A stretch of DNA of 64,000 nt from Pseudomonas antarctica (lineage in GTDB: Bacteria > Pseudomonadota > Gammaproteobacteria > Pseudomonadales > Pseudomonadaceae). Where the stretch lies: the NCBI RefSeq assembly GCF_900624995.1, contig NZ_UYXQ01000005.1:124001-188000 (forward strand), in the 5' to 3' direction. Below, piece by piece: positions 10,105 through 21,773 of the stretch. The position numbers and the translations under genes are program-made. Under the pieces are notes generated by a model. That model searched no databases, had not been told where the DNA came from, and was given only the letters and a program-made list of their open reading frames with translations. Positions within the stretch are counted from its first letter, which is position 1. Each line of letters opens with the position of its first letter.

Positions 10105-11394
10105 TCAGGCGTTGAACGGCGCGTCGGCTGGTTTGATGGCAGGCGTGCTATCAGGCGCGGTGAGCTGACCTTCCCACCGAGCAATCACCAAAGGCGCCAG
10201 TGCGTTGCCCAGCACATTCAATGCCGTGACCGGCATATCCATCAGTCGATAGACGCCTGCGATGATCGCCACGCCTTCCACAGGTAGCCCTGCCGTAGTC
10301 AAGGTGGCGGTCAGGATAATAAACATGAACCCTGGTACACCCGCCGCGCCCTTTGACGTCAGCACCATGATCAAGACCAGCATTCCCTGATCCGCCAGGC
10401 TCAGGTCGATGCCATACGCTTGGGCGATGAACAGCGTGCCCAGCGCGGCAAACAGCGATGCGCCATCCAGGTTGAACGAGTAACCCAGTGGGATAACCAT
10501 GCTGGTAATGGGGCGTGGTGCGCCATAGCGCTCCATCTTCTCGATCAATTGAGGCATCACCGTCGCCGAAGCGGCACTGCAATAGGCCAGCAATAGTTCG
10601 CTGCGTATTTCCCGCAGCAGGTGGAAAAAGCCTACGCCCGCCAACCGCGCAACGGCGCCCAAGACACACAGTGCAAATAGCAGCACCGCGATATAGGTCG
10701 TGCCAATCAATTTGGCCAACGGCAGCAAGGCGCTCAGGCCAAAGCTGGCGACGGTGACTGCAATCAGTCCGAAAATACCTATCGGCGAGTAATGCATGAC
10801 CAATTGAGTGACTTTGAACATGGTGTCCGAGACGCCCTGCATCACGCTTATCAGGGGGGCCTTGCGCTGCTCGGGTAGCAGCGATAAGGCGCAGCCGAAC
10901 AAGATGGCGAAAAACAACACCGAGAGCAGTTTGCCCTGCGACATGGCCAACACGATGTTGTCCGGTACGATCGCCAGCAGCGTTTGGCCCAGATTCTGCG
11001 TGGTGCCATTGCCGGTCAGGCCTGTTACCGGTGTACGCAGGGTGCTGGCGAATTCGGCACCCGCACCGGGCTCAATGACATTGCCGACTATCAGACCGAA
11101 GACGATTGCGATACTGGTGATGGTGAAGAAGTACACGAACGTCTTTACGCCGACGCGTCCCAGGGCGGCAGGGTTGCCCATGCCGGCAATGCCGACCGTC
11201 ATGCAGGCAAAGACCAGAGGGACGACGATCATTTTCATCAGCTTGATGAACAGGTCGCCCGCCGGTTGCAGCAGGTTGTCGATGAACCACGTCTTTTGTT
11301 CGGGAAATTGGTTGAGGAGGATGCCGACGATTATCCCGGCAGCCAGGCCGATCATGATGCGGGTGACAAGGCTGGTTGATTTACTGGCAGTCAT
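10105..11394 (-). CDS. Dicarboxylate/amino acid:cation symporter (DAACS family)
   Basis: A 429-residue inner-membrane symporter of the GltP/DctA family, taking up acidic amino acids or C4-dicarboxylates with protons or sodium. Multiple helices, the first re-entrant-loop serine/alanine motif (CSAASATVMPQL), the FAALGTLFIAQAYG helix and the second loop (SKGAAGVPG) are all present. Its nearest partners are a VOC protein upstream on the same strand (33-bp gap, so likely one operon) and a divergent LysR gene. The exact substrate is unknown; the pairing suggests an inducible carbon source. Confidence 0.9.
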   Translation of the reverse strand: MTASKSTSLVTRIMIGLAAGIIVGILLNQFPEQKTWFIDNLLQPAGDLFIKLMKMIVVPLVFACMTVGIAGMGNPAALGRVGVKTFVYFFTITSIAIVFGLIVGNVIEPGAGAEFASTLRTPVTGLTGNGTTQNLGQTLLAIVPDNIVLAMSQGKLLSVLFFAILFGCALSLLPEQRKAPLISVMQGVSDTMFKVTQLVMHYSPIGIFGLIAVTVASFGLSALLPLAKLIGTTYIAVLLFALCVLGAVARLAGVGFFHLLREIRSELLLAYCSAASATVMPQLIEKMERYGAPRPITSMVIPLGYSFNLDGASLFAALGTLFIAQAYGIDLSLADQGMLVLIMVLTSKGAAGVPGFMFIILTATLTTAGLPVEGVAIIAGVYRLMDMPVTALNVLGNALAPLVIARWEGQLTAPDSTPAIKPADAPFNA

Positions 11395-11427
11395 GGGGTG
11401 CCCCTTATTGTTGTGATTGTCAGGGAT

Positions 11428-11841
11428 TTATTGAGCGAACAGCCCGGCGAAGTCCTTGAAGCCTTTCACTTCGATTGGGTTACCGCTGGGGTCGAGAAAA
11501 AACATCGTGCGCTGCTCGCCAGGTTCGCCAGCAAAGCGAGTCACTGGCGGAATCTCGAAGTGCATCCCCAGATGGGTAAGGCGTTCGGCAAGCGTCAGCC
11601 ACTCATCAAGTGGCAACACCACGCCGAGGTGCGGCATCAGTACGTGGTGTTCACCTACCCGGCCGGTACGTGTTGTGGAAAAGGGTGTGCCCAGGTGCAG
11701 TGAAAGCTGGTTGCCGAAAAAATCGAAGTCGATCCAAGTGTCAGTGCAACGGCCTTCTGTGCATCCCAAAACATCTCGATAAAAAATGCGCGCCTCGTTT
11801 AAGTCACAAACATGGTATGCAGCGTGAAAGGGTCTGTTCAT
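11428..11841 (-). CDS. VOC superfamily protein (glyoxalase/dioxygenase-like)
   Basis: A 137-residue vicinal-oxygen-chelate protein with two beta-alpha-beta-beta-beta modules: FHAAYHVCDLNEARIFYRDV at the start and MFFLDPSGNPIEVKGF near the end. Metal-ligand candidates are His8, His54 or nearby, and the Glu in NPIEVK. The fold resembles extradiol dioxygenase or lactoylglutathione lyase relatives. It precedes the symporter gene in a probable operon and faces a LysR regulator, which suggests degradation of an imported compound. The reaction is unassigned. Confidence 0.82.
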   Translation of the reverse strand: MNRPFHAAYHVCDLNEARIFYRDVLGCTEGRCTDTWIDFDFFGNQLSLHLGTPFSTTRTGRVGEHHVLMPHLGVVLPLDEWLTLAERLTHLGMHFEIPPVTRFAGEPGEQRTMFFLDPSGNPIEVKGFKDFAGLFAQ

Positions 11842-11933
11842 GGCTGGATCTCCGAATGGGTGAGTCCTCAGATTAAACAGGCTGTGTATCCGGATAAAAC
11901 GGGTTCGCCTTGTTCTGAGCGAAAGGAAAACTT

Positions 11934-12815
11934 ATGGATGTTCGCTTCCTGCGAAGCCTGGTCGCCGTTATTGAAACCGGCTCCATTGCCGCGGCTGCGC
12001 GACGTGAAAACCGTACCGCCGCGGCGATCAGCCAACGCATCAAGACGCTTGAGCGAACGCTGGGCTGCACGTTGCTCACGCGTACGGCACATGCCGCGCT
12101 ACCCTCGGACCATTGCCTGCTGTTGTTACCAAAAATTCAGGCAGTCATTGAACAGGCGCGCGCGTTGCAGGAAGACTTGAGCCAGGACGGCTTATCTGGA
12201 GAGATTAAGATCGGTGCCATTTCAACGGCGTTGACCGGGGTCTTGCCGGGGGTGATCGAGCGGCTGGCGCGCTCGGCGCCGAAGCTGAGACTTAAGATCA
12301 CGCCGGGCGATTCCAGAAGCCTCTACGAGAGATTACTGACCCAGGAGTTGGACGTGGCGATACTCGTCAGGCCACCGTTTCAACCGCCCAAAGCTTTGGT
12401 CACGGCATTGTTGCGTGCCGAACCATTGGTTCTGATTGCGCCCTCAGCGTGTGAGGCGCAGACGTTTGAAACCTTGTTGCGCGAGCGCTCATTTATCCGC
12501 TACGACGCTCGTTCGTGGGGTGGTCAGATCGCTCAGCGGTTCCTTGATGAGCAGTCCTTTGATCCGCACGTGCTATGTGAACTGGATGCTTTGGAAACCA
12601 TCGTGATACTGGTCGCTCAAGGCATGGGAGTATCGTTGGTGCCGCAGTGGACGGGAATGTCTCGCAGCAAACTATGCGTGTTGCCGGTTGACAACGAGCA
12701 GCGCTATGCGCGGGAGCTGGTCGTCATGCATGGGGCGGCGCCACGGCGCCCACTGTGCATGCGGCACCTGCTGGAAACGCTGTGCGGCACGCCTGTGAGC
12801 AAGCCTGCTGCGTAG
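11934..12815 (+). CDS. LysR-family transcriptional regulator
   Basis: A 293-residue LysR protein with an N-terminal HTH (MDVRFLRSLVAVIETGS; AAAISQRIKTLERTLG) and an effector-binding domain starting near residue 90. It starts 92 bp from and divergent to the VOC/symporter pair, a standard arrangement for regulator and target. The HTH lacks the usual S-x-P-A-x-S sequence (here RTAAAISQR). Its stop lies within a GC-rich inverted repeat (12803-12820). The inducer is unknown. Confidence 0.88.
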   Translation: MDVRFLRSLVAVIETGSIAAAARRENRTAAAISQRIKTLERTLGCTLLTRTAHAALPSDHCLLLLPKIQAVIEQARALQEDLSQDGLSGEIKIGAISTALTGVLPGVIERLARSAPKLRLKITPGDSRSLYERLLTQELDVAILVRPPFQPPKALVTALLRAEPLVLIAPSACEAQTFETLLRERSFIRYDARSWGGQIAQRFLDEQSFDPHVLCELDALETIVILVAQGMGVSLVPQWTGMSRSKLCVLPVDNEQRYARELVVMHGAAPRRPLCMRHLLETLCGTPVSKPAA

Positions 12816-12855
12816 CAGGCAAATCCTCACGAGCATGCTTGGGCTGGTGCCGTGC

Positions 12856-14091
12856 TTACTGCGGCTCTGCCACGCGGCGTACGACTCGGCCAATCGTCAA
12901 ACCCTGCAACAGGATCGACGACAGCACCACGATGTAGGTGATGCTCAGCAGCAAGTCGCGTTCCGGGCCCAGCGGCAAGGCCAGTGCCAGCGCCACCGAA
13001 ACCCCGCCGCGCAAGCCGCCCCAGGTGAGGATGCGGATGGTGCCGCGCGGCACCGTGCGCCAGCGGCGCAGCAGCAGGATCGCCGGGGCCACGGTCAGTA
13101 GGCGTGAGAGCAGGATCGCCACGGCCAGCAAACTGGCGGCCAAGACGTGCAGCCAGTTGAACGGCAGCAGCAACAGCTCCATGCCGATCAGCGCGAACAG
13201 CAGGGCGTTGAGCATGTCATCGAGCAATTCCCAGAAGCCGTCCAGGTAGCGCCGGGTCATGTCGTTCATCGCCAGCTTACGGCCCAAGTTGCCAATAATC
13301 AGCCCGGCGACCACCATCGCAATCGGCGCCGAGACGTGCAGTTCGGTGGCCATTGCCGAACCACCGATCACCAGGGCAAGGGTCAGCATGACTTCGATCT
13401 GGTATTGCTCGATGCTCTTGATCATCAAGTACACCAGGTAGCCGATCAGCCCGCCGAACACCACGCCGCCAATCGCCTCATGGGCGAACAGCATGGCGGT
13501 GGCGCCCACGGTCGGTGTTTCGCCTAACTGCGCGATGCCCAGCAGTACGGTAAACACCACCACGGCCGTACCGTCGTTGAACAGTGACTCGCCGACGATG
13601 GTAGTTTTCAGCGGTTTCGACGCGTTGGCGGTTCGCAGCACACCCAACACCGCAATCGGGTCGGTGGGCGAAATCAGCGCGCCGAACAGCAGGCAGTAGA
13701 GGAAGCTCACGTGCCAGCCAAACAGGGCAAAGATGTAGTACGCCAGGCTGCCGATTACCACGGTGGCAATCAACACACCGAAGGTCGCCAGCAGGCCGAT
13801 GGGCCAGCGGTAACTGCGCAGGTCGTTCAAGTTGACGTGCAAGGCGCCGGCGAACAGCAGGAACGACAGCATCCAATTCATCAGCAAGTCGCCGAAGTCG
13901 ATTTGGCCGATCAACTGCTGGATACGTTCTTCCAGGCCTGGGTAGCCGATAAAGCTCAGGCCTTGCAGGATCAACGAGAACAGCAAGGCCGTAACCATCA
14001 CACCGATGGTGGGCGGCAGGCCGATAAAACGGAAGTTCACATAGGTGAGTAGGGTAGTAAGGCAAATGAAGGCGGCGACAAGTTCAAGCAT
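12856..14091 (-). CDS. Cation:proton antiporter, CPA1/NhaP family
   Basis: A 411-residue sodium(or potassium)/proton antiporter of the CPA1 family with about 12 membrane segments. The ion-binding ND-type motif occurs as GESLFNDGTAVVVF, preceded by SPTDPIAVLGVLR and followed near the C-terminus by the TWGGLRGGVSVALALALP arginine helix. The start at 14091 (MLELVAAFICLTTLL) begins directly with the first helix; an upstream frame adds 38 residues without hydrophobic character. There is no long cytoplasmic domain, unlike many eukaryotic relatives. It likely acts in pH or salt homeostasis. Confidence 0.92.
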   Translation of the reverse strand: MLELVAAFICLTTLLTYVNFRFIGLPPTIGVMVTALLFSLILQGLSFIGYPGLEERIQQLIGQIDFGDLLMNWMLSFLLFAGALHVNLNDLRSYRWPIGLLATFGVLIATVVIGSLAYYIFALFGWHVSFLYCLLFGALISPTDPIAVLGVLRTANASKPLKTTIVGESLFNDGTAVVVFTVLLGIAQLGETPTVGATAMLFAHEAIGGVVFGGLIGYLVYLMIKSIEQYQIEVMLTLALVIGGSAMATELHVSAPIAMVVAGLIIGNLGRKLAMNDMTRRYLDGFWELLDDMLNALLFALIGMELLLLPFNWLHVLAASLLAVAILLSRLLTVAPAILLLRRWRTVPRGTIRILTWGGLRGGVSVALALALPLGPERDLLLSITYIVVLSSILLQGLTIGRVVRRVAEPQ

Positions 14092-14286
14092 CCGGGGACC
14101 TTGGAGGGTGGAGTGAGGGTTGGTTAATGGGGGGATGGACCGCAGCAGTCGCGGGAGGTTGCAAGCCATAGAGCAAAAGGCCAGTAGCACCTTTGGCAGT
14201 GGCACAGTTCATAGCGGTTAAGTGCGGTTTGGCATTTTTAGTGCTAAAACGCTAACCGCGGGCTAAAACTACAAAAGGAATCAGTG

Positions 14287-14673
14287 ATGACGGTGGCTTT
14301 CTGGTGTGTGTTGATCGCAATTTTCCTGCCTTACCTGTGCACGGGTGTGGCCAAGTTCAGCGGAGGCAAGTTCGGGCCACGCCAGAACCACGACCCTCGG
14401 GGTTTCCTGGACACCCTCGACGGGTTCGCCAAGCGCGCCCACAGTGCGCAGCTCAACAGTTTTGAAGTCACACCGGCGTTTGCAGCGGCGGTGATTATTG
14501 CGCACTTGGCCGGCACGGCGTCGCTGGTGACTATCAATGTGCTGGCGGTGTTGTTTATCACCAGCCGCCTGCTGTACATCATTTGCTACCTGGCGGACTG
14601 GGCGATGCTGCGCTCGTTGGTGTGGGCGGTGGGCATGGCGTTGATTGCGAGTTTCTTTTTTGTATCGATCTAA
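14287..14673 (+). CDS. MAPEG family membrane protein
   Basis: A 128-residue protein with four hydrophobic helices, matching the MAPEG family (membrane-associated eicosanoid and glutathione metabolism). It carries the bacterial signature NHDPRGFLDTLDGFAKRAHSA…NSFE between helices 1 and 2, and SRLLYIICYLADW later. AAAGGAA lies about eight bases before the ATG at 14287. Bacterial members often have no demonstrated substrate; a glutathione-dependent role is possible. Confidence 0.88.
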   Translation: MTVAFWCVLIAIFLPYLCTGVAKFSGGKFGPRQNHDPRGFLDTLDGFAKRAHSAQLNSFEVTPAFAAAVIIAHLAGTASLVTINVLAVLFITSRLLYIICYLADWAMLRSLVWAVGMALIASFFFVSI

Positions 14674-14697
14674 GGCTTAACGCAGCGAGTGGGCTTG

Positions 14698-14740
14698 TCG
14701 TGGCAAGCCTGCTCGCCACAAAACCAGCCCGCTCTCACAT
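14698..14740. repeat. REP-like inverted repeat (degenerate)
   Basis: GTGGCAAGCCTGCTCGCCACA is followed by an incomplete AGCCCGCTCTCACA unit in the convergent gap between the MAPEG and mltA genes. It is related to the chromosome's REP sequences but rearranged. Confidence 0.6.
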
Positions 14741-14747
14741 GTGGTCT

Positions 14748-15944
14748 TCAGCTCCCGGCGGGTGCATCCGGCACTTGAGGCAATGCAGCGCCTTTAGGCC
14801 ACAACATCCAGATCTGCCCCTGCTGCTTCATATTTCCCGCCAACTCACCCGCCGCGTCACCCGTGCCCCAGAACAAGTCCGCGCGTACTTCGCCGGTGAT
14901 CGCACCACCGGTGTCTTGGGCTGCCACAGGCCGGGCAATCGGCGAACCGTCAGGTTTGGTGGTCGACAGCCATAGCAGGCTGCCCAGCGGAATTACCTTG
15001 CGATCCACTGCCACGCTGTAGCCGGCAGTCAACGGCACATTCAACGAGCCGCGCGGGCCTTCATTGCTGTCCGGGCGGGTGCTGAAAAATACGTAGCTGG
15101 GGTTGCTCGCCAACAGCTCTGGAATACGTTCCGGGTGTGCCTTGGCCCAGGCACTGATGGTGCCCATGCTCACCTCGTCTTTTTTCAGTTCGCCTTGTTC
15201 CACCAGCCAGCGGCCGATAGGGCGGTAGGGGTAGCCGTTCTGGTCGGCATAACCAACGCGTAACTGACGCCCGCCCGCCACTTTAATTCGGGCTGAACCC
15301 TGGATCTGCAGAAATTGCAGGTCCATGGGGTTGGTCAGCCAGGCAATGGGCTTGGCGCTGGAACCCTGGCTGTTGATGGTGCTGGCATCGTCATAAGGCT
15401 TGAGTACGCGGCCTTCGAGGCGACCACGCAGGCGCTTGCCTTTGAGTTCGGGGTAGATGCTTTCCAGGTTGACGATAATCAGGTCATCCGGCACGCCGTA
15501 CACCGGTACGTGGGCGTTGGCGGTTTCGGTCAGGCTGCCGGGGTAGATCGGTTCGTAGTAGCCGGTGATCAAGCCGTTGGGTGAGTTGTCAGCTGAGCGC
15601 AGGCCGAACACATCCAGTCGCGCCTTGAGAAAGCCCCGAACCGCCCCGGCACTGCGCGGCACGTCGGTTGCTGCTGCGCAGGTCGCGCCCCACACCGGGT
15701 CTGCCTTGAGCCGTTGGCAGGCGCTGCGCCAAGAGTCAAACCCCGCCAACAGGTCGGCTTCGGAGACTGCCGGGAGCGCTTCCCACGGTACGTTCACATA
15801 CGTGGCCACGGGATGGGGCTTTGCTTCTTCAGCTTTGTGAGCGTCGTTGGCGGCGTCTTTGCCAGCATCGCAGCCGGCCAGCAACGCGATCATCGGTAGA
15901 GCCCACGCCAGGCGACGACTCCAAGGTTTCAAGGTGACATTCAT
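14748..15944 (-). CDS. mltA: Membrane-bound lytic murein transglycosylase A
   Basis: A 398-residue outer-membrane lipoprotein that cleaves peptidoglycan glycan strands to 1,6-anhydro products. The start at 15944 gives a lipoprotein signal (WALPMIALLAGC, lipidated Cys near residue 25). The MltA barrel follows with ITGYYEPIYPGSL, FLQIQGSARIKV, and a C-terminal 3D domain whose aspartates lie in VPLTAGYSVAVDRKVIPLGSLL and AAQDTGGAI…ADLFWG. Length and motif order are standard. The gene is followed by a degenerate REP element. Confidence 0.94.
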   Translation of the reverse strand: MNVTLKPWSRRLAWALPMIALLAGCDAGKDAANDAHKAEEAKPHPVATYVNVPWEALPAVSEADLLAGFDSWRSACQRLKADPVWGATCAAATDVPRSAGAVRGFLKARLDVFGLRSADNSPNGLITGYYEPIYPGSLTETANAHVPVYGVPDDLIIVNLESIYPELKGKRLRGRLEGRVLKPYDDASTINSQGSSAKPIAWLTNPMDLQFLQIQGSARIKVAGGRQLRVGYADQNGYPYRPIGRWLVEQGELKKDEVSMGTISAWAKAHPERIPELLASNPSYVFFSTRPDSNEGPRGSLNVPLTAGYSVAVDRKVIPLGSLLWLSTTKPDGSPIARPVAAQDTGGAITGEVRADLFWGTGDAAGELAGNMKQQGQIWMLWPKGAALPQVPDAPAGS

Positions 15945-16072
15945 ACACGTAATTCCTGAAGCGATTGCCCGCGCTGCAACGGCGGCGTGCAACCTTATTA
16001 TTAATAGGGCTATTGGTCTTTGCGGGCGGGGCGAGGATACTGGCCGCCGTTTTCCGTGACCTTGAAGCCATG

Positions 16073-16522
16073 ATGACCTTTAAAAAAATGACCCTGGTAT
16101 TGCTGGCCTGCCTGACCTTGTCCGCCTGCGGTGGTGTTGATCCGAACTCGCCCCTGGGTCAGCGCAAGGCGATTTTCAAACAGATGCTCAAGACCGGCGA
16201 AGACCTGGGCGGCATGCTGCGCGGGCGTATTCCGTTCGACGGCGCGAAGTTCGCAGAGGGCGCGGTCAAGCTTGATGCGCTGTCCCATGAACCGTGGAAA
16301 CATTTCCCGAGCGTGCGCGAAGAAGATCACACCAGCGCCAAGGATAACGTGTGGCAGCAACAGGCCCGCTTCCAGGCGTTGGCCCGAAACCTTGAAGCGG
16401 CCACCGGTGAGTTGGTGATCGCAAGCCAGGTGCAGCCCTACAAGGCCAGTAACTTGGGGCCAGCAGTGCAGAAAGTTGAAGACGCCTGCACGGCCTGCCA
16501 TAAGCAGTTTCGAGACCACTGA
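16073..16522 (+). CDS. Cytochrome c' family lipoprotein-like haem protein
   Basis: A 149-residue exported protein with one C-terminal haem-attachment motif, CTACH, and the four-helix-bundle layout of the cytochrome c' family (FKQMLKTGEDLGGML; ARFQALARNLEAATGELV). The N-terminus (MTFKKMTLVLLACLTLSAC) ends in a lipobox (LSAC), suggesting membrane anchoring. Two adjacent ATGs at 16070 and 16073 are possible. It is convergent with the DUF1090 gene six bases away and divergent from mltA. The electron partner or gas ligand is unknown. Confidence 0.85.
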   Translation: MTFKKMTLVLLACLTLSACGGVDPNSPLGQRKAIFKQMLKTGEDLGGMLRGRIPFDGAKFAEGAVKLDALSHEPWKHFPSVREEDHTSAKDNVWQQQARFQALARNLEAATGELVIASQVQPYKASNLGPAVQKVEDACTACHKQFRDH

Positions 16523-16528
16523 CCGGTT

Positions 16529-16924
16529 TTACTGGTCGAGTTCTTCGACGGCGTCCTGCAGTTCTTTGCGCGACTGGGCGAGCTTGTCTTTGCGCTTGTT
16601 GATCTTGTCTGCGTCGCCCTTTTTCATTGCTTTGTCGAGGTCGGCCTGACGGCGGCTGACTTCGTGCTTGGCGTCGAGCACCTTGTTTTCACGCTCTTTG
16701 CGCAAGGACGCATCGGTGCAGTGGGCGGTGACTTCGCTCAGGGCTTTTTCCAGGCCCGCCTGTTGATCGCTGTTGCCATGAGCCTTGGCTTGCTCGATCT
16801 GGGTGCTGATGGCTTGGCGCTTGGCGGCGCAGCCTGTCAGGGGTTGCGCGTCTTCGGCGGCCAGCAGTGGCGTGGCCATGAAGCTTGCGACGGTAAGCAA
16901 GGCAAGCGGGGCTAGGAATTTCAT
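16529..16924 (-). CDS. DUF1090 exported coiled-coil protein
   Basis: A 131-residue periplasmic protein with a signal peptide (FLAPLALLTVASFMATPLLA|AE), then GCAAKRQAISTQIEQAKAHGN and a highly charged, probably coiled-coil C-terminus. This matches DUF1090 (YqjC-like), of unknown function. The start at 16924 coincides with the signal peptide. It lies downstream of ligB on the same strand (72-bp gap), although no functional link is evident. Confidence 0.88.
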   Translation of the reverse strand: MKFLAPLALLTVASFMATPLLAAEDAQPLTGCAAKRQAISTQIEQAKAHGNSDQQAGLEKALSEVTAHCTDASLRKERENKVLDAKHEVSRRQADLDKAMKKGDADKINKRKDKLAQSRKELQDAVEELDQ

Positions 16925-16995
16925 GTGAGGCTCCAGGGTCGCAATCAAATGGCAGGGTGAATTCTGCCGTAAGTTAAAAGGTGGCAGGGCCGGGT

Positions 16996-18690
<1,695 letters not shown>

Positions 18691-18711
18691 CTAAATGATC
18701 CACACCGGCAC

Positions 18712-18741
18712 AAAAAAGCCCCGGCAGTGCGGGGCTTTTTA
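18712..18741. terminator. Rho-independent terminator
   Basis: AAAAAAGCCCCG, loop GCAGTG, CGGGGCTTTTT form a bidirectional terminator. On the minus strand it ends the small gene at 18756-19091, upstream of ligB. Confidence 0.85.
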
Positions 18742-18755
18742 CCGGGTGTTTCTGC

Positions 18756-19091
18756 TTACTTGAACAGACCGCCCAACGCTTTGACTGGATCGTTCTTATC
18801 CGCCTTGGCTTCCTGTGTTTGCTGCTTGGCGTCAACTTTGGCCTGGGATTCAGCCAGTTTGTTGCAACCTTTGTTGACTTGATCCTGCGCGGCTTTAAAA
18901 GCCTTCACTTTCAAGGTTTCGTTCGCGGCCTCTGCGGCATCAATCTTGGTCTGCAGGTCTTTGGCTTGTTGCTGGCAGTCGCCGGATTTGCCGCCCAGGG
19001 CGCCACTCAGTGCGCTCAGGTCGGCGGCATGCGCCGGCAGGGTGAACAGGCTGAGCAGAAGGGCGGCAGGGATGAGCGTGGAAATGCGCAT
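18756..19091 (-). CDS. Small exported alanine/lysine-rich protein
   Basis: A 111-residue protein with a signal peptide (LIPAALLLSLFTLPAHA|AD), then two cysteines (GDCQQQAKDL; NKGCNKLAE) inside predicted helices and a Lys/Ala/Asp-rich tail. The pattern resembles small Pseudomonas periplasmic proteins of unknown function and has a composition like the DUF1090 protein nearby. It has its own terminator. I do not recognise the family with certainty. Confidence 0.8.
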   Translation of the reverse strand: MRISTLIPAALLLSLFTLPAHAADLSALSGALGGKSGDCQQQAKDLQTKIDAAEAANETLKVKAFKAAQDQVNKGCNKLAESQAKVDAKQQTQEAKADKNDPVKALGGLFK

Positions 19092-19256
19092 GAAAACCTC
19101 AATGTTCGATTGCCTGCGCGTTTATCTGTCCCGGGCTGGCGCAGGGCAATATCCAAGTAAGGTGAAGGGCCCGAGAGGGCGCGGATTCTAGAGGGCCATT
19201 ATTTGGCCTGCAAGCATTGGATCCAAAAATATGAGCGTCGTCGGTTAATCACCCGG

Positions 19257-19293
19257 CAATAAAAAGCCCCGCCGGGAAACCCGGCGGGGCTTT
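19257..19293 (-). terminator. Rho-independent terminator of metK
   Basis: AAAGCCCCGCCGGG, loop AAA, CCCGGCGGGGCTTT form a very strong stem (19263-19293). On the minus strand it is followed by TTATT, 16 bp after the metK stop. Confidence 0.9.
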
Positions 19294-19308
19294 GTGTACC
19301 GCGAGCGA

Positions 19309-20499
<1,191 letters not shown>

Positions 20500-20518
20500 C
20501 TCGATGTTTTCCTGATAT

Positions 20519-21514
20519 TTACCGATGGTGAGTGTCGCCAGCCGGCCGCTGAAAATGGCGGACCTGAATCTGGAAACCATTACGTAAACCTACATAGAGG
20601 CTTTCCCCGGGAACGAGTCCCGCAGCGGTGGCCCAACGGGCCAGATCGTCCTGTTCAAAACCCAACCAGAGATCACCGCAGGCCTCCTTGGCCCAACTCT
20701 GGTTATGGCTGCATAAATCTGTCACCAGCAGGCTACCGCCGGGTTGCAGCAAATTCGCCATCTGCTTGAGGGCGTCGGCAGGGGCGGCGAAATGGTGCAA
20801 GACCATGTTCAGCACCACGCAATCGGCCCGCAGGCTGGTGTCATTCAACGCGTCCGCCAACTGCAGGTTGACGTTACACAATGCTTCACGCTCACAGAGC
20901 TGGCGCGCCAACTCAAGCATCGCCGGGCTGTTGTCCAGCGCTGTCACCTGCGTAAAACGGCGCGCCAGTTCCGGCAGGAAACCGCCGTCGCCAGGGCCAA
21001 CTTCCAACGCCGTCGCCTCATCACTGAAGCTCAGCTTGTCCAACATCGCCAGTACGCTTTCGCGGTACTGCGGTAACCCTGCGATCAGGTCCTGCTGGGC
21101 GCGAAACTTTTCGGCAACCCGTGCGAAAAAATCTTGGCTGGCGGCGGCGCGTTGCCCGTGGACTGTGCTGATGCGCGACTGCACCTCAGTCGGCAGGCTC
21201 AAACTGTCCACTTCTTCGAGCAGGGCGGTGTGCAGCTTGCCGCCGAGCAGTTCAGTGTGGGGCAGGGCGCGGCGGTAAAATATCGCATTGCCTTCACGGC
21301 GAGTGGCTACCAGGTCAGCCTGGGCCAATACCTTGAGGTGGTGGCTCATGCCGGATTGGCCGATCGCGAAGATCTGCGCCAGCTCCAGTACGCCGAAGGA
21401 ATCGTTGGACAGCGCACGCAATACGTTCAGGCGTAGCGGATCACCAGCGGCCTTACACAAGGCTGCCAGTTCATCGCCGTCGTCAGGACGCAGGGAGGGC
21501 ACGGATAGATTCAT
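20519..21514 (-). CDS. ArsR-family regulator fused to SAM-dependent methyltransferase domain (SahR-like)
   Basis: A 331-residue two-domain protein. Residues about 15-90 form an ArsR/SmtB winged HTH ([14 protein letters not shown] helix; [22 protein letters not shown]) without metal-binding cysteines. Residues about 150-310 form a Rossmann methyltransferase domain with motif [16 protein letters not shown] and [10 protein letters not shown]. The proteobacterial SahR regulators of the methionine cycle are ArsR-type proteins reported to sense SAH. The operonic metK, the perfect palindrome upstream, and the pocket that would bind SAM or SAH fit that role. An actual methyltransferase activity cannot be excluded. 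Confidence 0.85.
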   Translation of the reverse strand: MNLSVPSLRPDDGDELAALCKAAGDPLRLNVLRALSNDSFGVLELAQIFAIGQSGMSHHLKVLAQADLVATRREGNAIFYRRALPHTELLGGKLHTALLEEVDSLSLPTEVQSRISTVHGQRAAASQDFFARVAEKFRAQQDLIAGLPQYRESVLAMLDKLSFSDEATALEVGPGDGGFLPELARRFTQVTALDNSPAMLELARQLCEREALCNVNLQLADALNDTSLRADCVVLNMVLHHFAAPADALKQMANLLQPGGSLLVTDLCSHNQSWAKEACGDLWLGFEQDDLARWATAAGLVPGESLYVGLRNGFQIQVRHFQRPAGDTHHR

Positions 21515-21554
21515 AAGGCCAGCAGTCTAGTGACGGGTGGAAGTCCCCGCAAGG

Positions 21555-21580
21555 CCAATATCAAAAAGTTTTGATATTGG
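21555..21580. promoter_or_regulatory. 26-bp perfect palindrome upstream of sahR-like/metK operon
   Basis: Arms CCAATATCAAAA and TTTTGATATTGG flank a 2-bp AG centre, 41 bp upstream of the regulator start. Perfect dyad symmetry of this length next to an ArsR-type gene marks an autoregulatory operator, probably also controlling metK. The divergent tkt gene starts 194 bp to the right and is less likely to be a target. Confidence 0.8.
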
Positions 21581-21773
21581 TCGATAGTCGGTGGTCATAA
21601 GCGGTCGCTATAACCCCTAAACGAAGCAGTGGCGCTTTTCTGCAAGCGATTGCCGGGCAAACCACAGGAAAAACACCGTCAAGTGACTATCTGTCATTGC
21701 CCGCAGGCGGTGGCTGAGGGAAAATGCCGGTCCTTTTTTCGGTTTCTATATTCAAACCCCCAGGAGATCAGCG

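Noticed and set aside
12803..12820. Hairpin at the end of the LysR gene as terminator
   Set aside because: The stem includes the last codons and stop, and there is no T run after it.
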